27,876 nt of DNA from Pleurobrachia bachei (GCA_000695325.1 AVPN01001144.1:1-27876); one strand, 5' to 3'. Positions 10,601 to 21,045 are shown, counted from the stretch's first letter. Numbers and translations are program-made. The notes: generated from the letters alone by a model not told the origin.

Positions 10601-13600
10601 AGGACCTGGTGGGGATGGAGGAGTAAAAGTAAATCGGGGTTCTGGAGCGGCCACACTACTATATTTTGCAGTAACCTACGAACTCTGGACATGGAAAAAA
10701 TTGGGTTAACTTACATTGATTTGGGGGTAAGTGGAGATCCATTGATCGCAGTTATCACATCTCCTTTCTTAACATTTCCTGTCCCCTCCAACACTCTGAG
10801 AGGGAGGAGTTATATAAATTGGTCAAGTTTGAAGTGTTTAGAGTTGCAAAGATAAAGAGGCAACAAAGTGTCAGATCTTGCTCTTTCACATCCATTATAT
10901 ATATATATATATATCTTCACGACACATCTGCTATGCTAATTGACTTTCCTCCCACACAATAACATCTTCGGCAATAACATTATACCCTTTAGACCCATTT
11001 TTACCATCCCTCCCGGTCTGATACAAAACAGCTCACTGCAACAGCTGCAGTAGGTCTGACTGTTTGCCTCACACCTCTATCTCATTCAACAATACAAAGT
11101 GTCTTCACACAGTGCTAACTAGTTTACCAGGCTTCCACTAGTGCTCCTTTATAAACCAATCTACTCCTTCATCAATCATTGACGCAATATGCTGTTTCTT
11201 GTACTCCTAGTTTCCACTGTCTCGGCGGATGAAGACCTCGCCTCAGTACTACGCTCACCTAAGGCCACTCTGGGATTATATTCAACCTTCAAGGCTCAAC
11301 AAGGATTAAAGTATGGACCGAGTGAGGATAAGATGAGGTTCAGGTTGTGGCTCGATAACACTAAGTTTGCTGCTGCAGTTAATGAACGGAAAGAGGGCTT
11401 TAAACTGGGAGTTAACATGTTTAGTGCGCTGACAGAGGCTGAGAGCCGACAGTATCTTGGTAAGTGAACCACTAGTACATTACCAGTGTACCACCCTCCC
11501 CAGTTTACTGTTTCGGTTTTGTAATTGTACTTAGTTAAGGTTTAAACCAGAATAGTTGGGACGTGTGTCTGGCTTGGTAACTTCGGTTTTCATTTTGGGG
11601 AGTGGGGAGGTGCCTCCAATGATTGGAAGGCGTGGCTAATAAGTACCATTTAGTATTTAGAAGCACTGTCATTTCGATGGTGAACTATTTACCAAATTAG
11701 GGCACTATTCGGCGTTCACAACTCATCTTGCAAATTATAATTGATCTGAATCTCTTGTACTGACTTTCTTTGATCAAAATCATGAAAGGAACATTTTCTG
11801 AATTAGAGAACCCTTCCCTAGTAGTCGACCACTCAGCAGCTCAACAGATATAATAGACGGGTCTAACTAAAAAAGTCCAGGTTCTAGTACATCCTGCAAA
11901 GTAGATCTGTCTGTAGAAGTATCTGCTTGAGCCGGAACGCGGACCCACACAATATATACAGAAGTCTAATCCAATCCCTATCCACTAAATCTCATTCCTT
12001 ACAGGTTTCAACGGGACCAGAACAACTGGAGACATCACCCCAGTTGCAGCAGCTGCTGCTCCCTCTGATATTCCTGACACTAAACTATGGACCTCGGATA
12101 ACCTTGTAACTGCTGTAAAGGATCAAAGTATGTGTCTTATCTTATATAGGGATGTTTGGTTGTCTAGAAACATACGACTTTCTTCACTTTCTCATGTCTC
12201 TCTGTCTCTCTGTATTTCTGTCTATCTCTCTGTCTCACTCCCTATCTCTCTCATTTCCGTGTCACGGTAGGGTTTCAATAGTTCACTCAAGTGTAAAGAA
12301 GTTCCCAGACATCACTGGAATTTTCCCACACAAAGGGAGATGATAAAGAACTAGAGATATGCGATAGAGAGATATGTTAGGGAGATATCAGAATGTTCTG
12401 GAATATGACAACTGCTACCACTCTCCACGCAAAAACTCATTATATATCCACCCTTCTCCTATAATATCCTATATTACAGAGTCTTGATTCATATCCACGG
12501 CACTTCCCCTCTATATAAATTATAGTTTTTCTTATCTACCCTCTATCCAACCTAGGTAACTGTGGATCTTGTTGGACCTTCGGAGCCGTTGGAGGTCTGG
12601 AGACACGGTATGCCCTGCTAACTGGCTCAGTGCTCCGAAGTTTTGCGGAAAAGGAGTACTTGGACTGCGTTTATGAGGGCAAGAAAAACGGTTGTAATGG
12701 CGGGTGGATGCACCATTGCTACGATTACAGTGTTAATAATGGAGGACGTCTGGCGACCACTGCTGCCCTACCCTACCAACCAGTTGATGGTATTTGCAAC
12801 CCACCTGCTGATGGAATGATTGCTGGTAAACTGACTGGGTACAAAAAGGCCGGGGAAACAGAGATGGAAAATATAGCAGCGATCGCGGAGGGAAGCATCA
12901 CTATTGCGTTTGAGGTGACCCGGCTCACTCAACTCTACAAGACTGGAATCCTGCGAGACACAACGTGTGCCGGGGTTAGTAACCACGCAGTTACCGCAGT
13001 AGGCTACACACCCAAGTACATCCTAGTCAAGAACTCCTGGGGAGATGAATGGGGAGAGAAGGGCTTTGTGAGATTCACCCGGAACTTCCACAACTGCAAC
13101 TCCTACTTGGACAGGATGATACGATGTAAGTGTGAGTGACCATTGGGACTCTGACTAGGACGTGACACAGCTGCTATGTACGACCCCACTCAGTGGACAG
13201 ATGATGAGTTTGATAGGGATGATGCCTGTTTAGATGTGTATAGCACGTGTCGTCCGTCCCACTGCAGTAATGTGATAATGAAGGAGAGGTACTGCAAGGC
13301 CACCTGTGGGACATGTCCTGATGATGGGTCTGATTGTCCAACCGGGACGGTTAGGTGTGAGGATGGAGTCTGTCGACATGAGCACATGTGTTAGGAGGTG
13401 TGAGGAGTGAGTACATGTGTTAGGTGTGAGGATGGGCATGAGCACATATGTAAGGTGATGTAGTACTGCACATGGCGTGTTAGGGGACATGTGTCGAGGA
13501 GTAGGATATACCGTGGATATAATGAAAGGGGATACAGTCGGATTTACTTCACACACACACTAGGAGGACCTTCTGGAACATTCGAATATTCTTTCTGGAG

Positions 13601-16600
13601 TAGCCCAAATGTCTTGCATTATGTTTTCTAAACACACAGTACACGTGTTAATAAAGTGTTAATTCTTGAGTTTTCCTGTCATATTCTGTTTGTGACGCAC
13701 TTCACGCATAGCTGCACAACTATGGCCTAAGAAGCATGTTCTCAGAACATCCTAGAAATGCTACAGTTTCTGAAATACAAGTTCTAGCTTCCTAATTTTC
13801 TTTGGAATATGGAATATGACCCACCTGAGTCCTTCCCACATTACATGGTAGCTTCAATAAAACTTTATCTCGACAAGGACTCCCCTCTCTTAGACATCCA
13901 GCCACATTTACCACTACTATGTTACTCCCAGTACCACATATATATTACCTAAGGGTGTACCCTGCTCCACATTTAGCAGTTGGTTCAGGGGAGGTATGCA
14001 GGAGTCCCCACTGAGTCACAACCTTTCTCTCATTCGTAATCAGTGAAATCACATTACTCTGAGAGGGAGAAACAGGGTTAGTGAATATATTGGAGGAGGG
14101 GGGGCATGTGGGATCATGGGTTTGTGTTTTGTAGATTCCTAGATTGTACGAATTATGGTTTATGCTTTATTGATTATGGGTCAATGACAACACTAGAAGT
14201 TCCAAACTCCGAAGGGACGCCGGACTGCGTGGAGAATAACTCCAGAAGTTAGAACAGATCTAAATTGTATTTGTGCTGTGTATGTGTGTATTACAGTGTA
14301 TGTGTGGCCATGAAATGTGATTTTGTTATGAGCTGTTGGAATTAAGATGCATTAAGAGATGTCTATGAAGCTCACTTTAACTTTGATGACACTATTGATG
14401 ATGAGGACTGATAAAGAAATAGAGAATGAAAGGGACCGGAAACGAAAACAATTACCCCCCTCTGTCTCTATCTCTCTCTCTTCCTACATGCTTCATTTGC
14501 CTGTCTGTCCCTCTCTGGTAAATAACCGTGCTGCAGCAGACAACAACGGAAAGACAACACGTCATCAGTCCCTAACAATGAATGATACACTTTTCACTGG
14601 CACTTCCGCTTCACAGTTCACAATCACACACACTAGGAGGACCTTCTGGAACATTCGAATATTCTTTCTGGAGTAGCCCAAATGTCTTGCATTATGTTTT
14701 CTAAACACACAGTACACGTGTTAATAAAGTGTTAATTCTTGAGTTTTCCTGTCATATTCTGTTTGTGACGCACTTCACGCATAGCTGCACAACTATGGCC
14801 TAAGAAGCATGTTCTCAGAACATCCTAGAAATGCTACAGTTTCTGAAATACAAGTTCTAGCTTCCTAATTTTCTTTGGAATATGGAATATGACCCACCTG
14901 AGTCCTTCCCACATTACATGGTAGCTTCAATAAAACTTTATCTCGACAAGGACTCCCCTCTCTTAGACATCCAGCCACATTTACCACTACTATGTTACTC
15001 CCAGTACCACATATATATTACCTAAGGGTGTACCCTGCTCCACATTTAGCAGTTGGTTCAGGGGAGGTATGCAGGAGTCCCCACTGAGTCACAACCTTTC
15101 TCTCATTCGTAATCAGTGAAATCACATTACTCTGAGAGGGAGAAACAGGGTTAGTGAATATATTGGAGGAGGGGGGGAGGGGGGGCATGTGGGATCATGG
15201 GTTTGTGTTTTGTAGATTCCTAGATTGTACGAATTATGGTTTATGCTTTATTGATTATGGGTCAATGACAACACTAGAAGTTCCAAACTCCGAAGGGACG
15301 CCGGACTGCGTGGAGAATAACTCCAGAAGTTAGAACAGATCTAAATTGTATTTGTGCTGTGTATGTGTGTATTACAGTGTATGTGTGGCCATGAAATGTG
15401 ATTTTGTTATGAGCTGTTGGAATTAAGATGCATTAAGAGATGTCTATGAAGCTCACTTTAACTTTGATGACACTATTGATGATGAGGACTGATAAAGAAA
15501 TAGAGAATGAAAGGGACCGGAAACGAAAACAATTACCCCCCTCTGTCTCTATCTCTCTCTCTATCTCTCTCTCTTCCTACATGCTTCATTTGCCTGTCTG
15601 TCCCTCTCTGGTAAATAACCGTGCTGCAGCAGACAACAACGGAAAGACAACACGTCATCAGTCCCTAACAATGAATGATACACTTTTCACTGGCACTTCC
15701 GCTTCACAGTTCACAATTGGCCCCCTCTCTTCTGAACAACACATGGGCTAGAGATGGCATCATGTGATGAAACTAATAGTACAATAAACTTCTACTAGTA
15801 GAAAGTAGAAACAATAGTTTCTTGTCTAGTAAGCACAGATCATAGTATGATTGTCGAGTATCTCATTAGTAATGTGGGGTTACAAATATTCGCTCAGGAA
15901 GGCATATGCAGGTACTGTTATAGCTTCGATATAGAATTTATATTCCAGAATTGTCCCTGTGTGACTTGAGACTTCCTATTTTACCAGTGACATACCGACA
16001 CCATTTTCCAGCCACCGCCCACACACCAGTAACTGGATTTTATTAGTGTATGTGTATGACACGTGGTTGAGAGAGAGAGAGAGAGAAAAAAGATATAAAG
16101 AAAGAGAGAAAGACGCAGTGTATTATAATTGGAACAGATTACCAGACCGGTTCCGGTAGCTTTGGCCAACATCCAACTAAGAGAAAAGGATCTAGAATAA
16201 AGCAGTCTATATCAGAAGTTGTTTCTGAAAATTTTCATTTCTACTCATCAGTCAGTGTAGGCTTGTTCCCTCTCTCTCCGCGTCCCGAGGAGGGTTAGAA
16301 CATAACACAAATCGGCGGTGAGTTAATATGGTTTTGTTAGAGGTTTGTGTGGCCGTAATGCTACTAAAACATATTGTGAGTGGTACCCCAAACATAAATT
16401 AACCAATAACTGTAGTGAAATGAGATTCAACATGCAAGGACCTCATGATGTGAGTACTAAACAGAGAGAATAAGAAAAAGAATGGAATGCCAACATCCAT
16501 GTATTTCTCTTCCCACAATAAACTAAGATAGTTCAGTTTGGACTATTGCCAAAACCCCCTAAAAACTTGTTATGTTCCCTCCCGAAACACTGACTAGGCA

Positions 16601-17819
16601 ACTAACTAGGCAACCTAAAAACAGTACCTGATGGCAGTTATCGCAGATAACCTGGTCCTGATCACAGAGGGTGTACCGTTCCTTGGTACCCATTGGAAGG
16701 TTGCATTGGAAACACCGGAAACAGCCTGAAATAGTGAAATACAGTTAGTAGTGAGGTTAGAGGTAATAGTTAGTGAAATAGACATGGGATTAGTGTGGTA
16801 ATGACACCTGAACTAAAAACAATATGTCATAATATAAATAAAATGAATATATGATGTCAAATATATATCATGAGGAGATTTCATGTCCAATATTCGTATG
16901 TGTGATTCAACACATTTGCTGTGGTGGATATTTCGCACCTGAGTGGAACTTGTGTCCGTTGAATATGACGTAAGACTTGCCAATGTTACCATTACACTCC
17001 CAACACACACCAAACAACTGAAACAATAGTTAATTAGGCGTTAATTAATAATTAGGTCGTTAACTAATAACTAGGTATTATATGGGTGAATATTTATGAG
17101 GGGTTGGGCTTATGATGCAAGTCTCCTACTGTCTTCAAGCATTGTTGAATTATCTCTGTGGTGGGGTTAACAAAAGAACTGCACTTATGAATTCTGAGCC
17201 TAATAAATATTCTAATTTTAGCGAGGAAATATTCCCACAGAGGAGATTAGTAAGTAAGTCAAAGGAGATTAATTTGGGACAAATTCAAATGAGAAACATA
17301 TTAAATACAAAAGACCACACCTGGGATATATTATGTAGGCCTGAAAGGGCCATATTAAAATAATACCCACCGGGCTCATGCAAGGTCCACAGATAAGCTC
17401 ATCGCCATGTTTATGATAGTCAACGAGAGGAAGTTGGCATACGGTACAAACAAAACAAGATCCATGCCAGGTACTTCCCGCAGCGTTCACTATCGTTCCA
17501 TCAACTATGATGGCTGAAAAAAAGTGAAAACAGTGGTTACTAATACGGCCGTAACACTAAGAATGCTCTATAAGCTGGCAAGGCCAAAGTGTAGGTATCG
17601 AGTTACCAAGCTTACTTGTGCTCAACTGGACTTACTTTTGCATAACTGGCATACTTTTAAAATTCCATTGGGGCAACCGGTAGAGTTACTAGTTGATTTT
17701 CTACGTTGTGATTCTGTACTGGATTTGTTTTCAACTCGTAGACTTGTTCCTCTGGAAGATCCTATACTATTTCGACGTGCCATTGGGAGTCGACATTCAT
17801 TTCTGCGGAAATGGACCAT
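1686..17819 (-). CDS. LIMK: LIM kinase: LIM-LIM-PDZ-protein kinase, 13 exons
   Basis: Exons on the minus strand, 5' to 3': 17819-17636, 17513-17371, 17017-16939, 16725-16628, 14058-13949 (or identical 15131-15022), 10795-10715, 10605-10392, 10047-9922, 8028-7926 (or 9070-8968), 6887-6763, 2406-2265 (or 4359-4218), 2152-2073, 1991-1686. All have AG/GT borders and matching phases, giving about 596 aa (human LIMK1 about 647). The start ATG at 17819 follows an in-frame stop. LIM1: VCQLCK, then WHGSCFVCTVC and ICGPC. LIM2: VCWEC, FHSGCFRCFQC, ICDNC. PDZ core: KKGDVITAINGSPL. A Pro/Ser-rich linker follows. Kinase: VGRGFFGRV loop, VCMKEL lysine, FIDEV helix C, IIHRDLTSKN, VADFGLA, APEM, DIFSFG, ELRPCF, so catalytically intact. 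LIM kinases phosphorylate cofilin to stabilise actin. The catalytic loop is of TESK type. The least certain junction is 10715/10605: an extra small exon could lengthen the PDZ domain there. Confidence 0.88.
2259..6165. repeat. Tandem duplication A, period 1953 bp, carrying a LIMK kinase exon
   Basis: 2259-4211 and 4212 to about 6136 are near-identical over almost two kilobases. I saw single-base differences near 2476/4429 (G/T) and 3957/5910 (A/C). Each copy holds the 142-nt exon for the HRD and DFG motifs with flanking intron. The copies disagree in three blocks, 3619-3668 against 5572-5621, 3697-3747 against 5650-5700, and 4184-4212 against 6137-6165, where one copy is the direct (unreversed) complement of the other. 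Confidence 0.93.
4218..4359 (-). other. Second, identical copy of the LIMK HRD/DFG exon
   Basis: This 142-nt stretch is identical to the exon at 2265-2406, with intact AG acceptor and GT donor, and encodes IIHRDLTSKN through VADFGLA to VTP. Because 142 is not a multiple of three, a transcript containing both copies would shift frame, so at most one is used. It is either a mutually exclusive exon with no sequence difference or a product of false or very recent duplication. Confidence 0.85.
4360..6762 (-). other. LIMK intron sequence, repeat-rich, no gene seen
   Basis: Holds the second copy of duplication A up to about 6165, with a GA/CT-rich stretch (4570-4640, 4780-4805). Then comes a low-complexity region at 6166-6400: runs of G, TAC/CTA trinucleotides and two copies of GAGAAGGTAAATAATAC near 6311 and 6366. 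From 6420 to 6760 the sequence is ordinary intron. Short reading frames here (for example 4816-5016, duplicated at 2863-3063) have no recognisable features. Confidence 0.6.
6900..7050. repeat. G-rich imperfect repeats (GGAGTTTAGTTGGGG-like)
   Basis: Several degenerate copies of a G-run plus GTTTAGTTGGGG unit, including 13 consecutive Gs near 6914-6926. On the transcribed (minus) strand this reads as C-runs with CTAAAC/CTAAC directly upstream of the LIMK exon at 6887. It probably doubles as branch-point and pyrimidine tract. On the plus strand the G-runs could form quadruplexes. Confidence 0.6.
7265..7405. repeat. Cluster of GATCAGATCACA motifs
   Basis: Within about 140 bp there are repeated, partly palindromic units: GGATCAGATCACACC, GGATCTGATCC, GGATCAGATCACATTATCC, CGATCAGATCACATTATCTG and CAGATCACATGATCC. 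They look like a degenerated short tandem array inside a LIMK intron. No coding role is apparent, although two spurious reading frames cross it. Confidence 0.6.
7598..7685. repeat. Minisatellite, about 16-bp ACAGACAAACAGAGAC unit
   Basis: Imperfect tandem copies of a unit built from ACAGACAAACAGAGAC and ACAGAGAC, inside the LIMK intron between exons 8028-7926 and 6887-6763. It follows GA-rich simple sequence at 7410-7475. Confidence 0.65.
8555..8632. repeat. GA-rich simple sequence (also at 9600-9675)
   Basis: GAGAGAGAGAGGAAGAAAGAGCTCGAGAGAAAG-type purine tract inside duplication B, repeated in copy two at about 9600-9675. Short reading frames crossing it (8571 and 9616) consist of Arg/Glu/Ser repeats and are not supported as genes. 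Confidence 0.6.
8968..9070 (-). other. Second, identical copy of the LIMK helix-C exon
   Basis: This 103-nt exon is identical to 7926-8028 and encodes FIDEVSLLKNLKHPNLLGF and the strand that follows, including the helix-C glutamate. 103 is not a multiple of three, so using both copies would break the frame. Confidence 0.85.
10343..10383. repeat. 41-bp near-perfect palindrome (hairpin)
   Basis: AAGGGTACACCTCG at 10343-10356 is the exact reverse complement of CGAGGTGTACCCTT at 10370-10383. Inside these, after one G/T mismatch on each side, CAAAA and TTTTG also pair around a single central G. It sits in the LIMK intron between 10391 and 10048, just 8 bp past the donor of the exon ending at 10392 (minus sense). 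Confidence 0.88.
10796..11188. other. LIMK intron / upstream region of the nested protease gene
   Basis: No coding region seen. It contains an (AT)n microsatellite at about 10896-10913 and pyrimidine-rich sequence. Close to the protease start codon there is a TATA-like box. On the minus strand it is the 3' end of the intron that separates the two halves of the PDZ domain. Confidence 0.5.
11149..11156 (+). promoter_or_regulatory. TATA-like box of the protease gene
   Basis: TTTATAAA lies about 33 bp before the ATG at 11189, followed by a CAAT/initiator-like CATCAATCATTG stretch near 11170. The spacing would give a very short 5' UTR. Sequence pattern only. Confidence 0.4.
11189..13394 (+). CDS. 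Papain-family (cathepsin L-like) cysteine protease with C-terminal ShK domain, 4 exons
   Basis: Exons 11189-11459, 12005-12127, 12556-13125 and 13171-13394 join in frame to 395 aa. Order: signal peptide (MLFLVLLVSTVSA), I29-type inhibitory propeptide with an ERFNIN-like helix and GVNMFS, mature protease, then a ShK domain. The catalytic set is complete: oxyanion Gln and active Cys in KDQSNCGSCWTF, GCNGG, His in SNHAV, Asn in VKNSWGDEWG. The tail has the six ShK cysteines (ACLDVYSTC, RPSHC, ERYC, CGTC) and then a short Cys-rich end (CPTGTVRCEDGVC). The ShK part depends on removing a 45-nt intron, 13126-13170, which starts GTAAGT and ends CACAG; if it is retained, the frame stops at 13139 after 325 aa, the usual papain-family length. 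So two products are possible. The product is probably a secreted or lysosomal endopeptidase, with ShK as a likely binding module. The gene is nested antisense in a LIMK intron. Confidence 0.9.
13650..13655 (+). terminator. Polyadenylation signal AATAAA of the protease gene
   Basis: AATAAA about 255 bp after the ShK stop, followed by T/G-rich sequence. It lies inside repeat C, so identical copies recur near 14723 and 20747, where there is no protease gene ahead of them. Confidence 0.5.
15022..15131 (-). other. Second copy of the first LIMK PDZ exon
   Basis: Identical to 13949-14058. It encodes SNVISLITNERKVVTQWGLL through GAGYTL and has the same acceptor and donor. Its phases fit the LIM2 exon upstream (phase 0) and the GDVITAING exon downstream (phase 2). 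110 nt is not a multiple of three, so the two copies cannot both be included. Either copy would serve the gene equally. Confidence 0.8.
15132..16627 (-). other. LIMK intron between LIM2 and PDZ, no gene seen
   Basis: Contains CT-rich microsatellite (15540-15575), a GA tract (16070-16115) and unremarkable AT-rich sequence. The part from 16019 onward is the sequence whose diverged copy appears at 19577-20648. Minor reading frames here (for example 15440-15751, 15981-16172) recur only because the DNA is duplicated. Confidence 0.5.
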
Positions 17820-18785
17820 CTGTCAAAATCAAAGATTGGCAAGTTGGAACCTCCTAACTTCAACTATTAACAAGTAGAGAACTATCGAAGGTCAGAGGGC
17901 GTAAAAAGTGGCCTACAGGCTACAACTGACGGCAATTTGCAGCAACAAAATTTTGGTCAATTTTCGCGGTCACGTTTAAAAAATTAAATCACACGCGACC
18001 AAGAAACTTTTAGAGCGCGCATATCAAAATAGCGCTGCGCGCGGTAATGCCGCGTTCATTTGGTTTCCTCGCGTGCTACGTTCCCCTTCTGAAAAATGAA
18101 GTATTTTGTCCATTTCCAACAAAATTAAACAAACCAATTGTAACCGCATTGTAAGTATAAAGAATTTATTTTCTTACAAAACAACGGCTGATGAACAATC
18201 ACACAATTCAAAGCTTCAAACATTCAGTTTAACATCGACACTATTAATATTATAATAGAGTGCATTCACACCTACAGCCACACTCTGAGGAGCTCTGGAA
18301 ATGCTAGGATGGGTTGGGAAAAGAAGGAGTTTTTGTTTTAACACTTCTTCACCAACCGCCTCTTTGTGCAAATCTCAGGTGTTGTGTATGTGATGAGGTT
18401 TATATGGCACTGATAAAAAGTTACTGAAAATGATAAAGGTGTAGTCACAAAAAAGTCAAGAAGATATAGCAGCAAAGAATTAAACTGTCCTTTTAGTCTC
18501 ATATTTTTGGTAGGAAGATCTTAAATGATAGAATAATTGTGCCAGAAAAAGTACTGCTCCACTTCTAAATTATAAACGAAATCATTTGCAAATTTGAGGA
18601 ATATTTTATGCAACATAGCATTATCTTTGAATTATCCATATGATTTGGGGGTACAAAAAGATTTGACTTACAAACACTCATACAAAAACCATCTCGAAAC
18701 TTGTTAAAAACATCCTCCACATATGATTTCAATTCGGAGGGATATCAACTCAATGACACTAAAATAGCTACACATCATGACCATG
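17820..18785 (-). other. Plexin-LIMK spacer: plexin 3' flank and LIMK upstream region
   Basis: About 970 bp between the plexin stop (18786) and the LIMK start (17819), repeated identically at 23844-24809. It holds TTTATT at 18165-18170, an AATAAA signal on the minus strand about 620 bp after the plexin stop, and a GCGC-rich stretch at 17980-18070 (GGTCAATTTTCGCGG, GCGCTGCGCGCGG, TGCCGCGTTCATTTGG). The GC-rich part, 150-250 bp before the LIMK ATG, is the likely LIMK promoter region. A diverged third copy of the spacer is at 26904-27876. Confidence 0.55.
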
Positions 18786-19576
18786 TCATCGGTGGGGTGG
18801 TTTGCATACAACGTCAAAGTCCGATTGGGTGACTGTGGTGCCTGCCTGGGGCAGGGCATCCGATATTTGCTCCCTGTACTTGAGGGCGAAGTGAAGGAGC
18901 TGCGATACTGCGAAGTTCGTTCGGAACGGCTGAAAAAATAAAGAGGGGTAAGTTGAAGTGTAGTGGGAGAGTGTTTGGGAGAGTGAGTTACCACTAGAGT
19001 CACCTATTTTCCCCTGGAGTAAGTCACCGTACCCCATTGTAGTAGGTCCCTACTACACAGCCTTTGAGTACCCAAATTCTAACATAGCTCCCTTTCATAT
19101 GGGCTGCTCTAATACTACTAACTGCCCCCCCCCCTCCAATAGTCCTGTTTGACTACTAACCATGGGCGGAAGATGACTTTCCATGACCACTTGTCTGAGC
19201 TCCACACGAGGGGCCTGTAAAACATCACTATACCAGGAGATAACCCTCTTTCTGTACTTTAGTACCTCCTTATTGTAGTTCAGCTTGTTGGCTGACGATA
19301 ACTGCAAGGGGATAGTATAGCTGTTAGGGATTGATTAGATCACGTCATCTGCTCCACGTAAATAAGGATACTAGCAGTTCAAGTTAATAAAAAAGCAAGG
19401 AGTTTAGTGACCTAGTAATTGGTACATAAGCACAAAAGGAAGGGTAGCGAAAAGAAATCAATGTATCTAGGCTATTTCACTATACCTCGGTAAGGTTGAG
19501 ATCGGACCGGGAGAAAGAGTCGATTAGACACTGACTGAGTGTCGATAGGAAGGAATCCATGATAGGTGGTTTCTCC
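18786..19576 (-). pseudogene. Plexin C-terminal fragment (duplicated, truncated inside an exon)
   Basis: Copies of plexin exons at 19301-19161 and 18929-18786 (with stop), plus the 3' 91 bp of the preceding exon, 19576-19486. The copy breaks inside that exon, just before the codons for EKPPIMDSF, and runs into LIM-containing DNA at 19577. It is identical to 24810-25600. Without the rest of the GAP domain it cannot make a plexin. It is a partial duplicate or an assembly duplicate. Confidence 0.8.
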
Positions 19577-20648
19577 CCACACACCAGTAACTGGATTTTA
19601 TTAGTGTATGTGTATGACACGTGGTCGAGAGAAAAGATAGAGAAAAAAGATATAAAGAAAGAGAGAAAGACGCAGTGTATTATAATTGGAACAGATTACC
19701 AGACCGGTTCCGGTAGCTTTGGCCAACATCCAACTAAGAGAAAAGGATCTGGAATAAAGCAGTCTAGAGAAGCTGTTCCTTAAAATATTGATTTCTACCC
19801 ATCAGTCGCAGTTGCCTTGTTCGACCCTTGCTCTTCGTACCCCGAAGAGGGTTAGAACTTAACACAAATCGGCGGTTGGAGGTTTGTGTGGCCAATGACG
19901 CTAAAATGTATTGTGAACGTGGTACCACAAACATGAATTAACCAATAACTGTAGTGGAATGAGATTCAACATGCAAGGACCCCATGATGTGAGTACTAAA
20001 CAGAGAGAGAATGAGAGAGAATGGAATGCCAACATCCAAGTCTCTCTCTCTCTCTCCCACAATAATCTAAGATAGTTTGGACTATAGCCAAAACCCCCTA
20101 AAAACTTGTTATGTTCCCTCCCGAAACACAGTCTAACCAGGCAACTAAGAACTGTTGTACCTGATGGCAGTTATCGCAGATAACCTGGTCCTGATCACAA
20201 AGGGTGTACCTTTCCTTGGTTCCCATTGGGAGATTGCACTGGAAACATCGGAAACAACCTAAAATAGTGAAATAGTGAGGTAATGACACCTGAACTAAAA
20301 ACAATATGTCATGTGAATAAAATGAATATGACGTCAACTATATCATGAGGAGATTTCGTTCAATATATTCGTATGTGTGATTCAACATGTCCTGTGGTGG
20401 ATGTTTCGCACCTGAGTGGAACTTGTGTCCGTTGAAAATTACGTAAGACTTGCCAATGTTACCATTACACTCCCAACACACACCAAACAGCTGAAACAAT
20501 AGTTAATTAGGCGTTAATTAATAACAAGGCGTTAATTAATAATTATGTATTTCGTGGGTGAAGAGGAATATACAGGAGAGGTTTGGCCTATGATGCAAGT
20601 CTCCTGCTGTCTTCACGCATTGTTGAATTATCTCTGTGGTGGGGGGGA
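19577..20648 (-). pseudogene. Diverged copy of the LIMK second LIM domain (two exons)
   Basis: Homologous to 16019-17165 but with many substitutions and indels in introns. Two exons remain with intact splice sites: 20490-20412 (LFGVCWECNGNIG to HKFHS) and 20258-20161 (CFRCFQC to CDNCHQ). Against the main copy I count 11 coding changes, all synonymous (3 in the first, 8 in the second). LIM1, exon 1 and PDZ are absent. The pattern suits an alternative allele or an old paralogue kept under selection, cut and placed between the D copies. It cannot stand alone as a gene. Confidence 0.75.
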
Positions 20649-21045
20649 CACACACACTAGGAGGACCTTCTGGAACATTCGAATATTCTTTCTGGAGTAG
20701 CCCAAATGTCTTGCATTATGTTTTCTAAACACACAGTACACGTGTTAATAAAGTGTTAATTCTTGAGTTTTCCTGTCATATTCTGTTTGTGACGCACTTC
20801 ACGCATAGCTGCACAACTATGGCCTAAGAAGCATGTTCTCAGAACATCCTAGAAATGCTACAGTTTCTGAAATACAAGTTCTAGCTTCCTAATTTTCTTT
20901 GGAATATGGAATATGACCCACCTGAGTCCTTCCCACATTACATGGTAGCTTCAATAAAACTTTATCTCGACAAGGACTCCCCTCTCTTAGACATCCAGCC
21001 ACATTTACCACTACTATGTTACTCCCAGTACCACATATATATTAC

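Larger units (their letters stand above)
13552..15717. repeat. Tandem duplication C, period 1073 bp, carrying the first LIMK PDZ exon (third copy at 20649)
   Basis: 13552-14624 and 14625-15717 are the same sequence apart from expanded G-run (near 15170) and CT microsatellite (near 15555) tracts in the second copy. All copies begin at CACACACACTAGGAGG, a simple-sequence start. The unit carries the protease polyadenylation region and, on the minus strand, the 110-nt PDZ exon. A third copy is part of the larger duplication D. Confidence 0.93.

Noticed and set aside
11927-12109. 60-codon plus-strand frame across protease exon 2
   Set aside because: It is out of phase with the protease. The exon 12005-12127 read in the spliced frame gives the DITP to AVKDQ segment expected before the active-site cysteine.
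13230-13556. 108-codon minus-strand frame
   Set aside because: Antisense of the ShK exon and its 3' flank. The six-cysteine pattern on the plus strand explains the openness.
14359-14676. Reading frame repeated at 15440 and 21464
   Set aside because: A by-product of repeat C, with a CT microsatellite translated as a Ser/Leu/Ile run. The minus strand nearby carries the PDZ exon.
17524-17877. 117-codon plus-strand frame (also 23548-23901)
   Set aside because: It is the antisense shadow of LIMK exon 1, whose minus-strand frame leads in phase into LIM1.
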